The position numbers were made by a program, and so were the translations under genes. The notes under the pieces are model-generated. The model had not been told where the DNA came from, did not search any database, and saw only the letters and a program-made list of their open reading frames with translations. From NCBI RefSeq assembly GCF_004027225.2, contig NC_046358.1:8091284-8155283 (forward strand): DNA of 64,000 nucleotides, read 5' to 3'. Positions 1-12,800 of this stretch are shown here, piece by piece (the stretch's first letter is position 1; every line of letters starts with the position of its first letter). The stretch comes from Strigops habroptila. Taxonomy: Eukaryota > Chordata > Aves > Psittaciformes > Psittacidae.

Positions 1-3000
1 GATGAGACAGGGTAGTGCAAAAGGAAATAAAATTGCAGTTACTCTTCATAGTAGGCTAAAATTGCCAAGCCCTGAACTTACTAGTTGTAGTTACATTGTC
101 ACCTAATGTCCTACTTTCAGACTAGACATGAAATTAATGCATTTGAAGAAAAAAACCCCAGAATGAGCTGAAATCACTAAGCAGTTGTTTAAAAGGTTTA
201 AAAAATGATAATCATACATAGAAATCTTGCAGTGCATCTGAAATACAGCATCTGGTGAGAGGTATGTAGCATCCATGTAAAACGAACTGCTTTTACTATA
301 ATGAAATCTTCAGCGCTCCAGACTGAAGTTGAATATGGGTGGCCAAACCAGCAACGCCTTGGAAAGAACATGGACAAGCTCCATCTCAAAAAAAATAATT
401 GGTGGGAGAACAAGTTAGACCTAGCACTGATGAGTTTCCAGTATTCACTGGACCAGAAAGTAACTGTGAGTCCACAGTCTCTCACATGCAGAGTGAAAAC
501 ACCTTCATTCTAGCACCTCAAATCTGTGCTATCATGAATTCCTGTGGGGAAAGGGAGAGGAACCTATTTCAATACCATGGTTTCCACGAGAGAAGGTATT
601 TTTCCCTCAGAGGTCAGAAAAGTCATATAGACACAGGACTTCTGAATATATTTGTGATACACATGTACACCTCCTTCTGACTGTATTTGGATCACCACTG
701 GTGTTTGTTGAGTTTGGGCATTTATTTCCAGAGGATAGCTCAATGTCATGAATCCCAAGAGAAGGAAAGCACCTTCAGCAAATATGTTTGTTCATCCATC
801 TAAGTAGGGCAAGGCAGCCAACTTTCTCCTTGGTGCTTCCTCCCCAAGTCAGCCAGGCTAGCCCAAAGGCCAAGCTTTCTATAAGGTCCTCTGCGCTCAC
901 AGTTAGTTCTTGTAGCATGATAAAGCCTTGGATCAGAGCTCAGAATAGTGTCTGCTCCAAAGCCCTTACAAATACACCAAACATGGGAGCCAATAAAAAG
1001 ATTTGGAGAAACCAAATGGCATGGTACGCATAAATAGAAATGTTTCACAGTTTAAGGATGCCAAATATTAGAAGTAACAATTCTGCAAAACTTAGTTGAA
1101 CTGGTAGTGTGGAATTCATACACTTTTTTCCTTGTCCAACTAGAAACTGTGGATTACAGCAGGACATCTAGCTATGAAGTGTGCTGGAAATTTTTCAAAG
1201 TCTGAAATGTCTTGTAAGGGGAGTAAGTAAAACACCACTCTACTAATAAAACCCCAAACTCCAAGACTCATTAAAAACTCCTTTTCTCCGAGCTATTTGT
1301 GACTTTTATAAGGAAACAGTTCAAACAAGGCACTGCAATTCAACAGAAATGTAGCCTCCAGGAACCCACAACACTGTTTGCACATGAAACACTTGCTTTC
1401 ATGTGACATACGGTGACCACCACCAGCAAAACAGTGTAACTTGCTAACACTGCCTCATACAAACCCTTTAAACTCCACAGCAACTTAGATCTGACAGTAA
1501 TAGGAGTAACAGCTAAACTATGGCGTCCTGATGGCACAGATGTGTATTTGCAGATGCTTCAAGTTGTTTGTCTATGGGGGGAAAGAGGCAGAAGAAATTA
1601 AAGTCAACATTGAAATAGATGTTCTATTGATGTAATTGGTTATTTTTAAGTAGTAGGTAGCACAGTGTAGAAAATGCACTTGGATTTTGGGGGGCAAAAA
1701 TATTAACAAAGTACTTTCTGTTAAACTGTTCCTTAATCCACCCTTATTCTCAAGGTTAGCACCCCCACTGAAGGCAAAAGAAGTGCCTCTCAGCTCAAGT
1801 TTCAAGCTTTCAATGCACACAGGAAGTTTTTGATTTATCTTCCATACTTAGAATGTAAGAAATTTTCACGCTTAGACATTAAGAAACTCCAAAATTACAT
1901 TCTGCTATAAAAAACTGATTACTGAGTGGTGCTCGAGATGTGGGGGGTTTTGTTTTGTTTTTCCCTTAAAAAAATAAATATAATTCTGGAGCCAAGCCTT
2001 GGTGTAGGCAGTAATTTCAGCAACAAGTTCAAGGACACAGAAAAGAAACAGCCATAACCTGTTGTGGATACATAAATGGAGGTGGGAAAATAAGCAGCTT
2101 GCCAAATAGCTACTATGCCTATGAGCCTTAAGTAGCAGGATTACAAAATCCTAGTCACTGACAGATTACCTTCCAGAAAAAAGCTTAAAAAATAAAATCT
2201 CAGGTAGTTCAATATTAGTTTATTAAATCAGCAATTTTTATCACCACTTTCTAAAAATTATTACAAAGCATATTAAAATACATTACAGTATCCACAAAGA
2301 ATTTACTGTGTAATAAAAGTGCAACAATAATGAACTTACAACTTTGTTTACCTAGTTGGACAAACTGAAGCACACTGCACAGATCAAGCCTTCCCTCAAA
2401 AATTAGAGTGCCTTTGAAGTGAAAATACAGTATTTAACAAAAATATTAGAAAAGGTGAGCAGGTAAAGTAAAAAACAAAGTTAATGTTCATTCTCTCAGT
2501 GCTAAGTTACACATACCCATCAAACCATACACTTCAAACTCCGCTTGAATTCCAACAACAAAGATCCACTGAAGTGAGTGCACGTTGTGAAGGGAAGGAA
2601 GCAAGAAGAAAAAGAGGGCACATTTCAAGTACTGGGGACAAATAACTTTGAAAGTCAGGGACCAGATACTGCTGCTTTGAGACCAGGTTCCATACAAATC
2701 CGGAACATCCCCAACTAACAGCTGGGACCTCACCCTGCCCTAAAAATCTTTGTAAACTCACCATTTTCAAGTGTCGCAGCTGTAAAGACTGTCACTGTCC
2801 TGATGTGTGGTTGGGAGCAGTAGCCCCACATTTGCTGTTCCCATCTACAATAAAACTCTAATTCATTTCTGTGGGAATGGAACTAGAGTTGGGCATTAAA
2901 ACTATTTTGGAATAGTTGGAGAAGAGGTAAAAGCAGCAGTTTCTACTCTGGTTCATGGCAACAGACTACATCAGTGGGCACCGATATCACGGGATGAATT

Positions 3001-5459
3001 ACTGACAGTTTTGAATGGGCTTGCAGCAAATGTAATCAAAATCCTAGGCATAAAATAGCCGACAAACCCAATACCTTCATCTTTCTTCAGCAGACATTAG
3101 TATCAAACTAACACCAAAGGTTACCTCATACTGCTGTTCCCAATAACAATTCAGCACAATTTCATGAGAGAAGGTAATCCCGCTGACTTCTCACGCTCCT
3201 AACACATGGACTCACTGACTCCACAGAACATTATTCAAACTGTTGCATGTGGCTGGTTTAACTAACTGAATGGGCTTGCAGGATCTGACAAGCCAGAGCA
3301 CCAATAAGGCAAACAGAGTAGGCCCATGGGTCTGTGAGGAGGTAGTGAGAAAAGAGATCCCTTCCCCTGAGCAACAGCAACCTACTGTATCGGTTTACCT
3401 GTGCAAGAAACTGCTGTTTGAAAGTACACAATGAAATGTACTTTATTCCTACCAGTGAAGTACGATGACAGTGCACATATCTAGAAATACATTTACGCAT
3501 GTAGCTCTGCATGCCAATCCCGAAACATTTCTATTCCTCCAGATAAACAGAGAAAATCCACCTATACTCCTACATATGCTTCATGCATTCCCCTTCCAAA
3601 TTCTGCAGGAAAATAAAGCAAAACATTTCAACACCATTGGACAAAATATTTTAACTTATCAAAATGATGCATTTCAATTTGTGTCCCTGAAGCCCAAGCT
3701 AGCTTACTGTCTGAAGAAGAAGACTGAAGAAAGGCTGCAGTCTCCGTTTTACTACCAATAAAGCTAGACAAATAAAATCACTGAGAAACTATCCTGCTCC
3801 TCTCACTGATATCCTCACTGAAGGAGGATATTTCTACCAGCATAGGATCATATGGCTCCAGTGCATTTGGAGCATCACCCCTGGAAGTTTCAGTTCCCAC
3901 CATGTGTAGCATGGGTTCACCCCTGGAACCCTGTGCTGCTGAAGAGCAAGGTAAGGCAAACAGAGTTGGAAGATCAGCAACTTCCCAGATCCTCTCAGCT
4001 TTGCCCACACTACAGCAGTCACAATACAGAAGCTTTGCTTTCTTTCTCATGGTGGCTTTACTTACTGACCTAGTCAGGTTGGTCTTCAGTATATGAATTT
4101 GTTACTGACTGCAGACACCAATCACAAACAAGCATACATTACTACTTCTGCAGACTGTTTTACAATTCCTGCAGTGTTTATAGACTACTTTATGTTCAAT
4201 GAAAAATAAATTACATAGAAAATCAGTTACTCTGCAGATGTACAATCACACAGGTAGACTCATTGTCAAGTTTCACAGCTCTACTAAAGTGCATGGAGAT
4301 GCACTAAGGCTAATATGGCTTCTAATTTAGGTCTGACATAAATAAAGCTGGTATGCTTGAAGGATGAGAGAAAAAAAAGGAATTAAAAAAAACCAAGCAA
4401 ATCCTCCAGAACAGTTTAACCATGCCAGGATATCCTTGATAAGGGCCCGGAAGCCTGGCAAGGTAAAGGTGTTCTTCTGTCATTACTTAAAATAGCTTCA
4501 TTGTTTTCCCACAGTAGAGCCCTGGCAAAGTTCACAGTAATTTCACATCAGAATAGAATAGATGCAAAAAGATAAGAGGTCCAGAAAGATCTTATGTATT
4601 CAACCTGACTGACAACCTACAAATGTATGATTTGAAGAATGAAGCTTTCTAAGGTCACCTACAAATCTGAACATGTAAATTTGACTGAAATCTCAACTGG
4701 GAGACAATACCCAAACTACATCCCTCCTCATCCCTACTGCAAGGATGCTAACATACTTTTTGACTTGCTCTGTCTCAGACGGCACTACTGCTACCACTTG
4801 CTGAGACCCAAACAAAAAGTGCTCAAAACTACAGTACCTTTGATGTGTAGGGTATTTCATACAACAAATGGAATACAAGTCAATTCCTGCTCATATGCAT
4901 AGAGAAACTGACTGCCAAGTCTGATTTTAGAGAAGAACAGGCCCTCCCTGAAAGACCCAAGTTCACAGGGCCAAATATTTGTGTCCTTTTAAGGTACTGA
5001 TAAAAATCAGTAAGAAGCCAATCTCGGACTGTATTGTTAGAAAAACTACTGTTTATTAAGCATCCATTCCTTTCACAGATTGTTTTTGATAAAAAGGAGT
5101 AACATCTGGAGGGACCAGTCCATCATTTATTACAGTCAATGTAAGGATTCCTGTTAGCTTCCCTGTCTTTCACATCTGCCACCATAGGAATCAAATCTCT
5201 TTTGTGGTTGTCAGCTACACATTGGCAAAAGAAAGTGTTAAAAACTTTTCTTAAAAATATAATATATTAAAAAATATAGCGATAACTGTATAATTACCTG
5301 TAAATAGAAATTAAATACCAGTGAAAATTTCCCAAGACAATGTGATGTGTTTTGATGAGGCTGACTTTGAGCAATGCACCTTTTCTGAACAGAAAGTGAG
5401 TCCTGATTTTCAATGGAAACATGATTTTTTTTTAGCTTATGAAAACATTCTGTTGTCAC
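1..5459. other. Region downstream of EHD4, no gene recognised
   Basis: AT-rich sequence with only short chance frames. I saw no exon of a known protein on either strand. In human the next gene on this side is SPTBN5; no spectrin-like sequence is visible here. Part of this stretch may be distal EHD4 3' UTR. Confidence 0.6.
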
Positions 5460-6278
5460 TTTGAACAATTCAGGAATTTATTGCAGCTGAGCTAAACTGA
5501 AGAGCAGCTAAACTGAAACTTCAACAAAGACTCCAAATCTAAGGAACAAAGGAGATTCGGTTCTTCCAATCGTAATACTGAGTATATAGTGCTGTATAAA
5601 ACCAAAGCAGCAGTTCTTCAGATAACAAGACACAATGATGACAGCTTGAAAGAATAATTTTAACATTTTGCAGTTCTAGCTATAATCAGTAAAGTTTTAA
5701 AACACATTTTCTCTTATTCTGAGCACTTAAAAGACTCTTACTCTTCTCTTTTTCTAACACCCTATTAAATAAGAACAAAAAAAAATTTCCTTTTATATCA
5801 GCCTTTTCTTAAACTATAGAGATGCTGACATTCACTCCATGCCTAAAGTCTCTTTTAGCATACAAAATGTTCCTTGCATAGGCAGGTGAATTTAATATTT
5901 AGAGCTTCCTTGCGCTATTTAAAATAGTTTGGAGAAACGTGTGGTTGATAAGTATTTAGATTTGGTGAAAGTCAGTGATTTTTATACATGGTCTTTTCTG
6001 CTTTATGGTTGTAGAGGCAGCAAGACATGGAAGCAGGACTACAAAAAACATTTTCACCTTACAACAGGTCTATACAAGGCACTTGTGATAAGCATGTCTG
6101 AGTGAAGGTCAGCAGGGATAGCTACATGAATGTTTTTCCTGCTACCATGCTTCTAATTTCAGCAACTTGTGTGAAATGTGCTGTGAGATTTAACGATCTA
6201 AGTGTAATTTCAAATTTTGGTGGTTTCAACATGTTTGTTGAAAGATTTCCAAACCCTTCATTCTTCTCCTTATATTTT
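5460..6278 (-). other. EHD4: EHD4 proximal 3' UTR (inferred)
   Basis: Non-coding sequence directly after the EHD4 stop. The first AATAAA on the minus strand is at 5482-5477, followed by a T-rich stretch, giving a UTR of about 0.8 kb. A second AATAAA at 5057-5052 would give about 1.2 kb. Others at 3447-3442, 2224-2219 and 726-721 leave open a much longer UTR. Which is used cannot be told without cDNA. Confidence 0.5.
5477..5482 (-). terminator. Candidate poly(A) signal AATAAA for EHD4
   Basis: Seen as TTTATT on the plus strand, the first canonical hexamer after the EHD4 stop codon. The downstream minus-strand sequence has T/G-rich patches as expected for a cleavage site. An alternative hexamer lies at 5057-5052. 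Confidence 0.45.
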
Positions 6279-6815
6279 TCACTCTGCTGTCTGGAAAGGT
6301 TTCCTGTGAGATGGTGGCACCAGGTGGGAAGGTAGCGTGCCGGGCAGTTCATATCCATCCAGTTTAATCTTGATGAGATGTTTTGCTAATGCAAACTCCT
6401 CATCATCCAACATGCCATCACCATCACAGTCTGCAAGTTTCCAGATCTTTCCCAAGACACTGTTTGGTAGTTTTGAAGTCACCATCTCCTTCTTTGCACT
6501 AATCCCCGATATTTTGCCATTGATTGGTGACAGAGTGTAGAAAATCTCATCATAAGCAGGTTTATCTTTGGCAACAACCCATTCCTCTTCATCAGCTCCT
6601 TCCTTAGCACCTTCTCCATATCCGTGGCCAAAAGGTCCTGCCATGGTGCCATCAAATGCTCCACCATGTACAATCTCTGTGGGCATATTGCTCTCTTCTT
6701 GTCTGATCAGGTTCATGAGGGAGGCAATTTTGTTGGCTAGCATGTTATCCACAGCTTCAATTAGCTTTGGTTTCAAAGAATGAAATTTAGTGAAGTCATA
6801 ATTCTCCAGCAACTC
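6279..6815 (-). CDS. EHD4: EHD4 terminal coding exon 6 (residues 364-541, EH domain)
   Basis: 537 bases from acceptor ttacag|GAG to stop TGA (6281-6279). Encodes [20 protein letters not shown], the acidic linker [15 protein letters not shown], and the EH domain with [20 protein letters not shown], ending KPFQTAE. The EF-hand loop has Asp at ligand positions 1, 3 and 5 and Glu at 12, so Ca2+ binding looks possible. Confidence 0.97.
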   Translation of the reverse strand, partial: ELLENYDFTKFHSLKPKLIEAVDNMLANKIASLMNLIRQEESNMPTEIVHGGAFDGTMAGPFGHGYGEGAKEGADEEEWVVAKDKPAYDEIFYTLSPINGKISGISAKKEMVTSKLPNSVLGKIWKLADCDGDGMLDDEEFALAKHLIKIKLDGYELPGTLPSHLVPPSHRKPFQTAE

Positions 6816-9800
6816 CTGTAAATGACAAAGGTTTCAGTGACAGTAGTTAGAAACATTTCCAATACATTGAAGAGGCTAAAGAATGGGCTTCAGGTTAAAA
6901 TAATCTGTTATTCTTTGAAGCAGTTTCCATAACTGAAACTCCTCTTGAAGTTCTCAAAGCAAAGCTGACACATATGTACCACACACACAATATATTCAAA
7001 CACATTAAGACAATTTTGCAAGTGTATGAGCTTGTCTATTAAATTACATTTACAAAACAATTTTCAAAGTGGCAATGCATAAAATCATGGCAGTTGATGA
7101 ATGTTGCTGAACAACTTTCCATTTGGTGATTTTCTTCCAAATATCAAAGAAAACATGCAAGCAGGTCCTCAGTCCTGCTAGCACTTATGCAATGTTTAAA
7201 GTTAAAATAAATGCAAGAGTTTAGAAGACTGATCTAATTTTATAGATTAAACTTCTTGTTTGTGGTTAGGTCATGTAGAAGTGTCCTTTACCAATAAAGA
7301 AAAACTGAGTTGGGATAACAACAGCAGTATTTTCATAGAAGTGCTGCCAGAACTCATGAAGTCATATGGTCCCTGCCAAGTTTTCATCTTGTACATAACT
7401 CTAGTAACCTCAGTGAGATGTTTAACTAGGTGATATGTGCTATTCCAACACAAGCCCAAGCATGTTTTACAGCAGAGCACTGGAAAATTAAAAATGCTTT
7501 AGGCAAGTACTAAATGATTTCTACATGCAAAACGCTAATCAGGAAGAGAGTTACAGTGGAAACAAAAACTCCAAACCCATGCACACCTGCCCAAACCCCT
7601 CTCAAAATGGTGTTAAAATTGCTTTAATACCATCTACCACCTCAGGGAGCTGCTCCCACACATATCAGAACCGAAGAAACCAGAAGCACAGGCAAGTGGC
7701 TTTGCTCATGCACACAGAACTTTGGATTTCTTACAGGTTCAAACAATCACCACTCTGTTCAGGTGACATTTACACAAAATCATGTGATTTATGGCTGATC
7801 AGTTTCAGTTTAAATTTATGATATGCAATAAATCTTAGAAAGCAAAGGTTAAACCTGCTGTTTTGGCACAATTTTATTTTCTCACAATTCTGCTCCTCAT
7901 TACAGAAGTGACTGATATCTCAGGTATACATTTGCTGCCATCTGCTGCTGAGACTTAGAGACGCGCACTATTAGTTTGATAAAGTTCCATTCAAATTTTG
8001 TTTCCGTATTCAAACTGACAAGTGATCACCTCTCATTCTCTCATTTTGCATCACCAACAAAAGTGGCAAGGGAAGAAAGAGTCAACTTTTTCCACAGAAC
8101 ACCCTTTAAAAGCTTAACTCATGAAATCCTTGAACAACCTGCCTGTGAAAACCTAGCTGAAGTAGTTCTTGTGCTTCATCTGTAATTTACTGTCTCATGT
8201 AATAACTGATTCCCAAGTTACTTTAGTTCATAAAAAACCCCACTTGTGCATCGCTATAAGATTGGGTTATCAGCCAGTCTTCACTCTTTATGATTAACAG
8301 TGTAAGTGTATCACATAAATTGTCAGAATGATATGCAAGTATCGATCTGGAAAACACGTTCTATCACACTCATTCAGCTTCCAAGCTGAATTATCTTCTA
8401 ATTCAAAGGACATTTAAGAAGCCTGTGATCTGAGATCCAAAAGTTGCAAACTGAGGCTTGTGGAATAAAATGAAAACCATTGCTAATACCACATTAGTTT
8501 TTCTTCCCTAGGATACCCTCTAAACAACTCACCTCAAATCAGATGACAAAAATAAAAAGGTGAGAAAGTGACAGGACTTTGGTAGTAAGATTGTATACAG
8601 CTTAAAAGAGGAACAAGAGGCAAAATAACAATAAGAGTATAAACTGAGAATATTTCTCTCTGTAGAATAAAAGCTCAAAAGGACAGGATAAAACTGAAAG
8701 GCACCATTTTCAGAAGAGATAGGTTGCAAGTTGTACTTTTCAGGTAACACATTGCCTTTGTTACTCACTAGCAAATAGTATCAGTAAAAGCAAGAGCAGA
8801 GTAGGATAAAAATGAGTAATATGTGACTAAGGATATCCTCACCTACACAAGTACATGATGGCATTACAAAAGTGATATAAATACCCACATTTAGGATATA
8901 AAATAAGAACCAGCTTAACCTATAACTGCCATAATGGCAGTGTCCACTGCCACTGTATTTGCACAAAACCTTTACTACTACTACTTGCCATGAGAGATCA
9001 AGTATTTACTAAAAGGACCAAGGGCTTTATTCTTATGGTAATTGCTGAAGTCCTATATCAGTGAATGCACACGAAGCAAGTGACCAGTTTTTTTGTTTCT
9101 ACACTGCTTTTGAGTCATGCTAACCCCACAACAGACACAACTGATTATCACTTCAGCTGCTCTATTGCTGAAGACCCTAAACTATAATGCTGAGATACTA
9201 TGTCCTACCTTTTGCAATTTGGCAATCCTGGCAGAAAGTTAGTATTGTTTCAGCGAAACTGTAACCTATAATCTTACCTGCATTTTCTTGACTTCAGGGA
9301 AGTCTCCTGCTGAGATATGGTATTCCCTTTGCAGCTGGATGTAGATCTCTGGTAACCTGCTGATCAGTTCCTTCTTCTTGTTCTCTTTTCCAAATACAGA
9401 GGGCATTTCTTTTTTCAGATAGCTGATGATATAAGCATGAACCTAAGAAGCAGCAAAACTGAAATCAAGACTACTGTTTATCTGCACTTAACATTAATGT
9501 TCTTCACTCAGGTCATAGAAAGTTTCCATAAGCCAGCTCAAGGATAAAATATTATTAATGACTGTCTGGAACTTCACATTTACATGAACAGTTATCAACT
9601 AGCTTTTGCTGCTTTCAGCATTCCTTTGAAGGGCAGAGAGAAAGCAAACACATTTAAAAGGAATAGATGCACATTTGCAGTTTAAGGAGAAGCACGGTAC
9701 AGCATTCCATCAGTACCAACTGTGAGAGAAAAAACAAGGCCCCAAAACCACATTCTGACATGACATGCATGGATCGTACAAAGCACCAGCCATACTTGTT

Positions 9801-12800
9801 CATTTATCTCAGTGGCAGAGATTTGTAACTCCATTTGCTTCACCAATTATTGTGGAAAGCAATGGGATAATGCCTCAGGTAATCCAAGCATGCTAAATCA
9901 AGGGCTATCTAATTGAGTGACACTGCATTCCTACCTATTTATTCCCAGAGAAGTGAGTACCTATAGTCTATTTATATGCATCCGCCAGAGGACAACAGAG
10001 CAGTCAGTATACTATAAGAATAGCATGCCACAGCTGCCTTGTGAAGCCTTGAGGAGAAAAGCAGAGCCTTTTGAGCATATAAAGACATTAAGATGACAAG
10101 CTCTAAAACACATTGATACTTGCAGAGCTCTTAAAGAGTTTCCTATCTGCTGTGATCAAGTTAATCCAGCGCTGCCATCAAAACATCCATCTTGCCCATG
10201 CACACTCCTTCTACCCTTACCCTGAACCATTCATCTCTTCCCCTCTACCGCCATCCCCACCACCTTTCAGCACCAAAAGGATCTGCTTGGCCACAGAGCA
10301 AGTGATCTGGTCCAGGACAGACAGAGTGGTTGCACTTCTTAACTGAGGTGAGTTCTTTTATCCAGTTCATTGTGTGGGCACTGATATTCTGTGCACAAGA
10401 GGGAAGTGTCAGGGCAGCCTGCTTTTATCAACAATGCACACCTATCACAACTTAATGTCAAACTGCTTTCCTAAGTTCTAACTCGGCCAGGACCACTGAA
10501 GTGAAATGACCTCTACAACAGGACAAATCTTTATAAAACTCAGGTCTGATGCAGCTGTTCCCAAAACAGAAGTTACTTAGAATTTTCACACAGAAAACAT
10601 TAGAAAATAAGAATGTCTGCTGAAGCACTGAGCAGTAAAAGGCTGAAATGTTGAAGACCAGGGGAAGACGGACTACCACAAAAAAGCATCAGTAGAAAAA
10701 AAAGTGATTACATAGATGTGGTGGAAGTATAATATTTAATACCTACCAAATTATTACGGAATGTGCCTTAAAGTATTCTGTACAAATCTTATACAATTTG
10801 TACAGGGGTAGTGCTCTCCCCATTCTTTTCCTTGCTTATTTAGGAGGCTTACTGGAAACTGGAGCAAAAAAAATTTCTGTTTTTAAAGAAAAATGGTGTA
10901 ACCAGTTTTCATTTGCATGTCTTAAGATCACAACTTTCACACAACATCACTTCCTCATATCCGAAAAGAGTGTATGCATTTTAAATGCAGACAAATTTAA
11001 ATTTCTACAGAGGAGAAAAAATAAACAGCATGAAGAAGCGGGGTTTCTGAATAAACCCATGAAATTTTCTAATAGGGTAGATATGAGTATTTCTTCAGAA
11101 TTACAAGAACTGATTCAGCAAATATCTTTCTAAGAGAGTTTATAAGTAGCTAAGTAATTTTATGGATCTTATGTTTAAAAAATACTTCTAGAAAAAACAG
11201 AAAAATATATATATAGTTCACAAGCACCAAGAGTTTCACATGTGTATGCTAAGTGGTCTAAGGTCTGCCAGAGGGCACATGTGTTTCTTGCAGATAAGAA
11301 CAGTTCTCCTCTTCAAAATGGGATAGTGAGTCACACTTAGAAGAAAAAAAAAGCCCAAATTTGACAGCAAGTTAAGAGCTTGCTTTTGGGTTTTTGGTTA
11401 CTGAATATGCTTTAGAAGAGATTAAGAACAGAGTGCAATAGAAATAGGAGAAAAAAAAACCCCGATACAACGCTGTAAAAAGTGATTTTTGAGTGCCCAT
11501 ACTTCAAGTTCAGTTTGGAAGACAGAAAGACAACACTGGGAAGATTACATTGCTGCTTTCCTGCAGATAAACAGTGTATTCCCCTTCCATAGCTGTCTAG
11601 TTAGCGTGTCCTATGAACAGTGTATTTAATATTCACCTTTATCCATTTTTATTTTACATTACAAAGAAACACCTAAAGATGATCCATCTGACACTTTTCC
11701 ACTTCAAAAAGGATTGTAACAATTGAAAGCAAAAAGCTGCCAACGACATCCACAAAATTGATTGAGATCATAGCAACTTGTCACAAAATATCATCAGGAA
11801 CACAATTTGAAATGGAATTTTCAAAGCAGCAGCTGCCTTTAGGAGTATGCCCTAAAGCTCAGGCCACAAAAAACCCCAAACCCAGACCACCTTTAAGCAT
11901 ACTATTACATTCAGAGAGTTAATTAAGCCAACATAAGAAGTGGTATATGCCCCCAGACAACTATTCTTATATCAATGTAAGTGCAAGTCCTCTTTATTTT
12001 TGCTTAGAAGTCCACATGTAAATGTGTTCCAAGACAACTTTAACTCAAATCACATTCTCTTTGATAACTGCATAGGAAATTAGTACTTCTGCCTAGTACC
12101 ACCAGCTTTCTCCCCAAGTATTTCTGAGGTTAGTTTTCCTTCTGTTCCAGTTTTCCAAATGACAAATTGTAATTTTTGAATCACCAATTTCCATTTCATT
12201 CTTGAGCTTTTCAAAACAACAAGAAGCTTGGCAGTGCTTTTAACTATTATTCTAACAGCAGCTGCAGTCCTACAATAAAGGAAATTGCAGAATCAGAGAA
12301 ACAGGTAAAGAAATATTTCAGACTGCAACCAAGGCTTATTCTAGTCAGGCTGTGAGAAGAAAGGACAGATGAAGTTAGCGTTAAGCATGGATTCTGAAGA
12401 TTGATGTAAAATATAACCAGAAGTTTTTACAAATAGGTATTTAAAACTTAATGGTAATTCACAAAGCATTAATGTTACATTCATGCATTCATCAAAGATA
12501 ACTAGAGACCTATTAAAAAAAAAACAACAAACCAGGTTTTCAACAGTCAGCTGTAGACAGTCACAGCTTGCCCGTGCACACCAGGTAGTGACTGCAATTT
12601 GCACACAAGGCGTGTACACCTCCAGAGCTGAAAACAGGCAGAATCGTGACTGGGGCTGCCTACAGTGGGGCACAGAACTCAGGTTCCTGGATAAACAGAG
12701 ATGGGTTTTCCTGGATATGATGACAAAAAGTCTCCATCACCCAAGCATCTCTGTGACAGGGAACGAAGAACATATAATCGGAGAGGCTCAAGAGTTTCAA

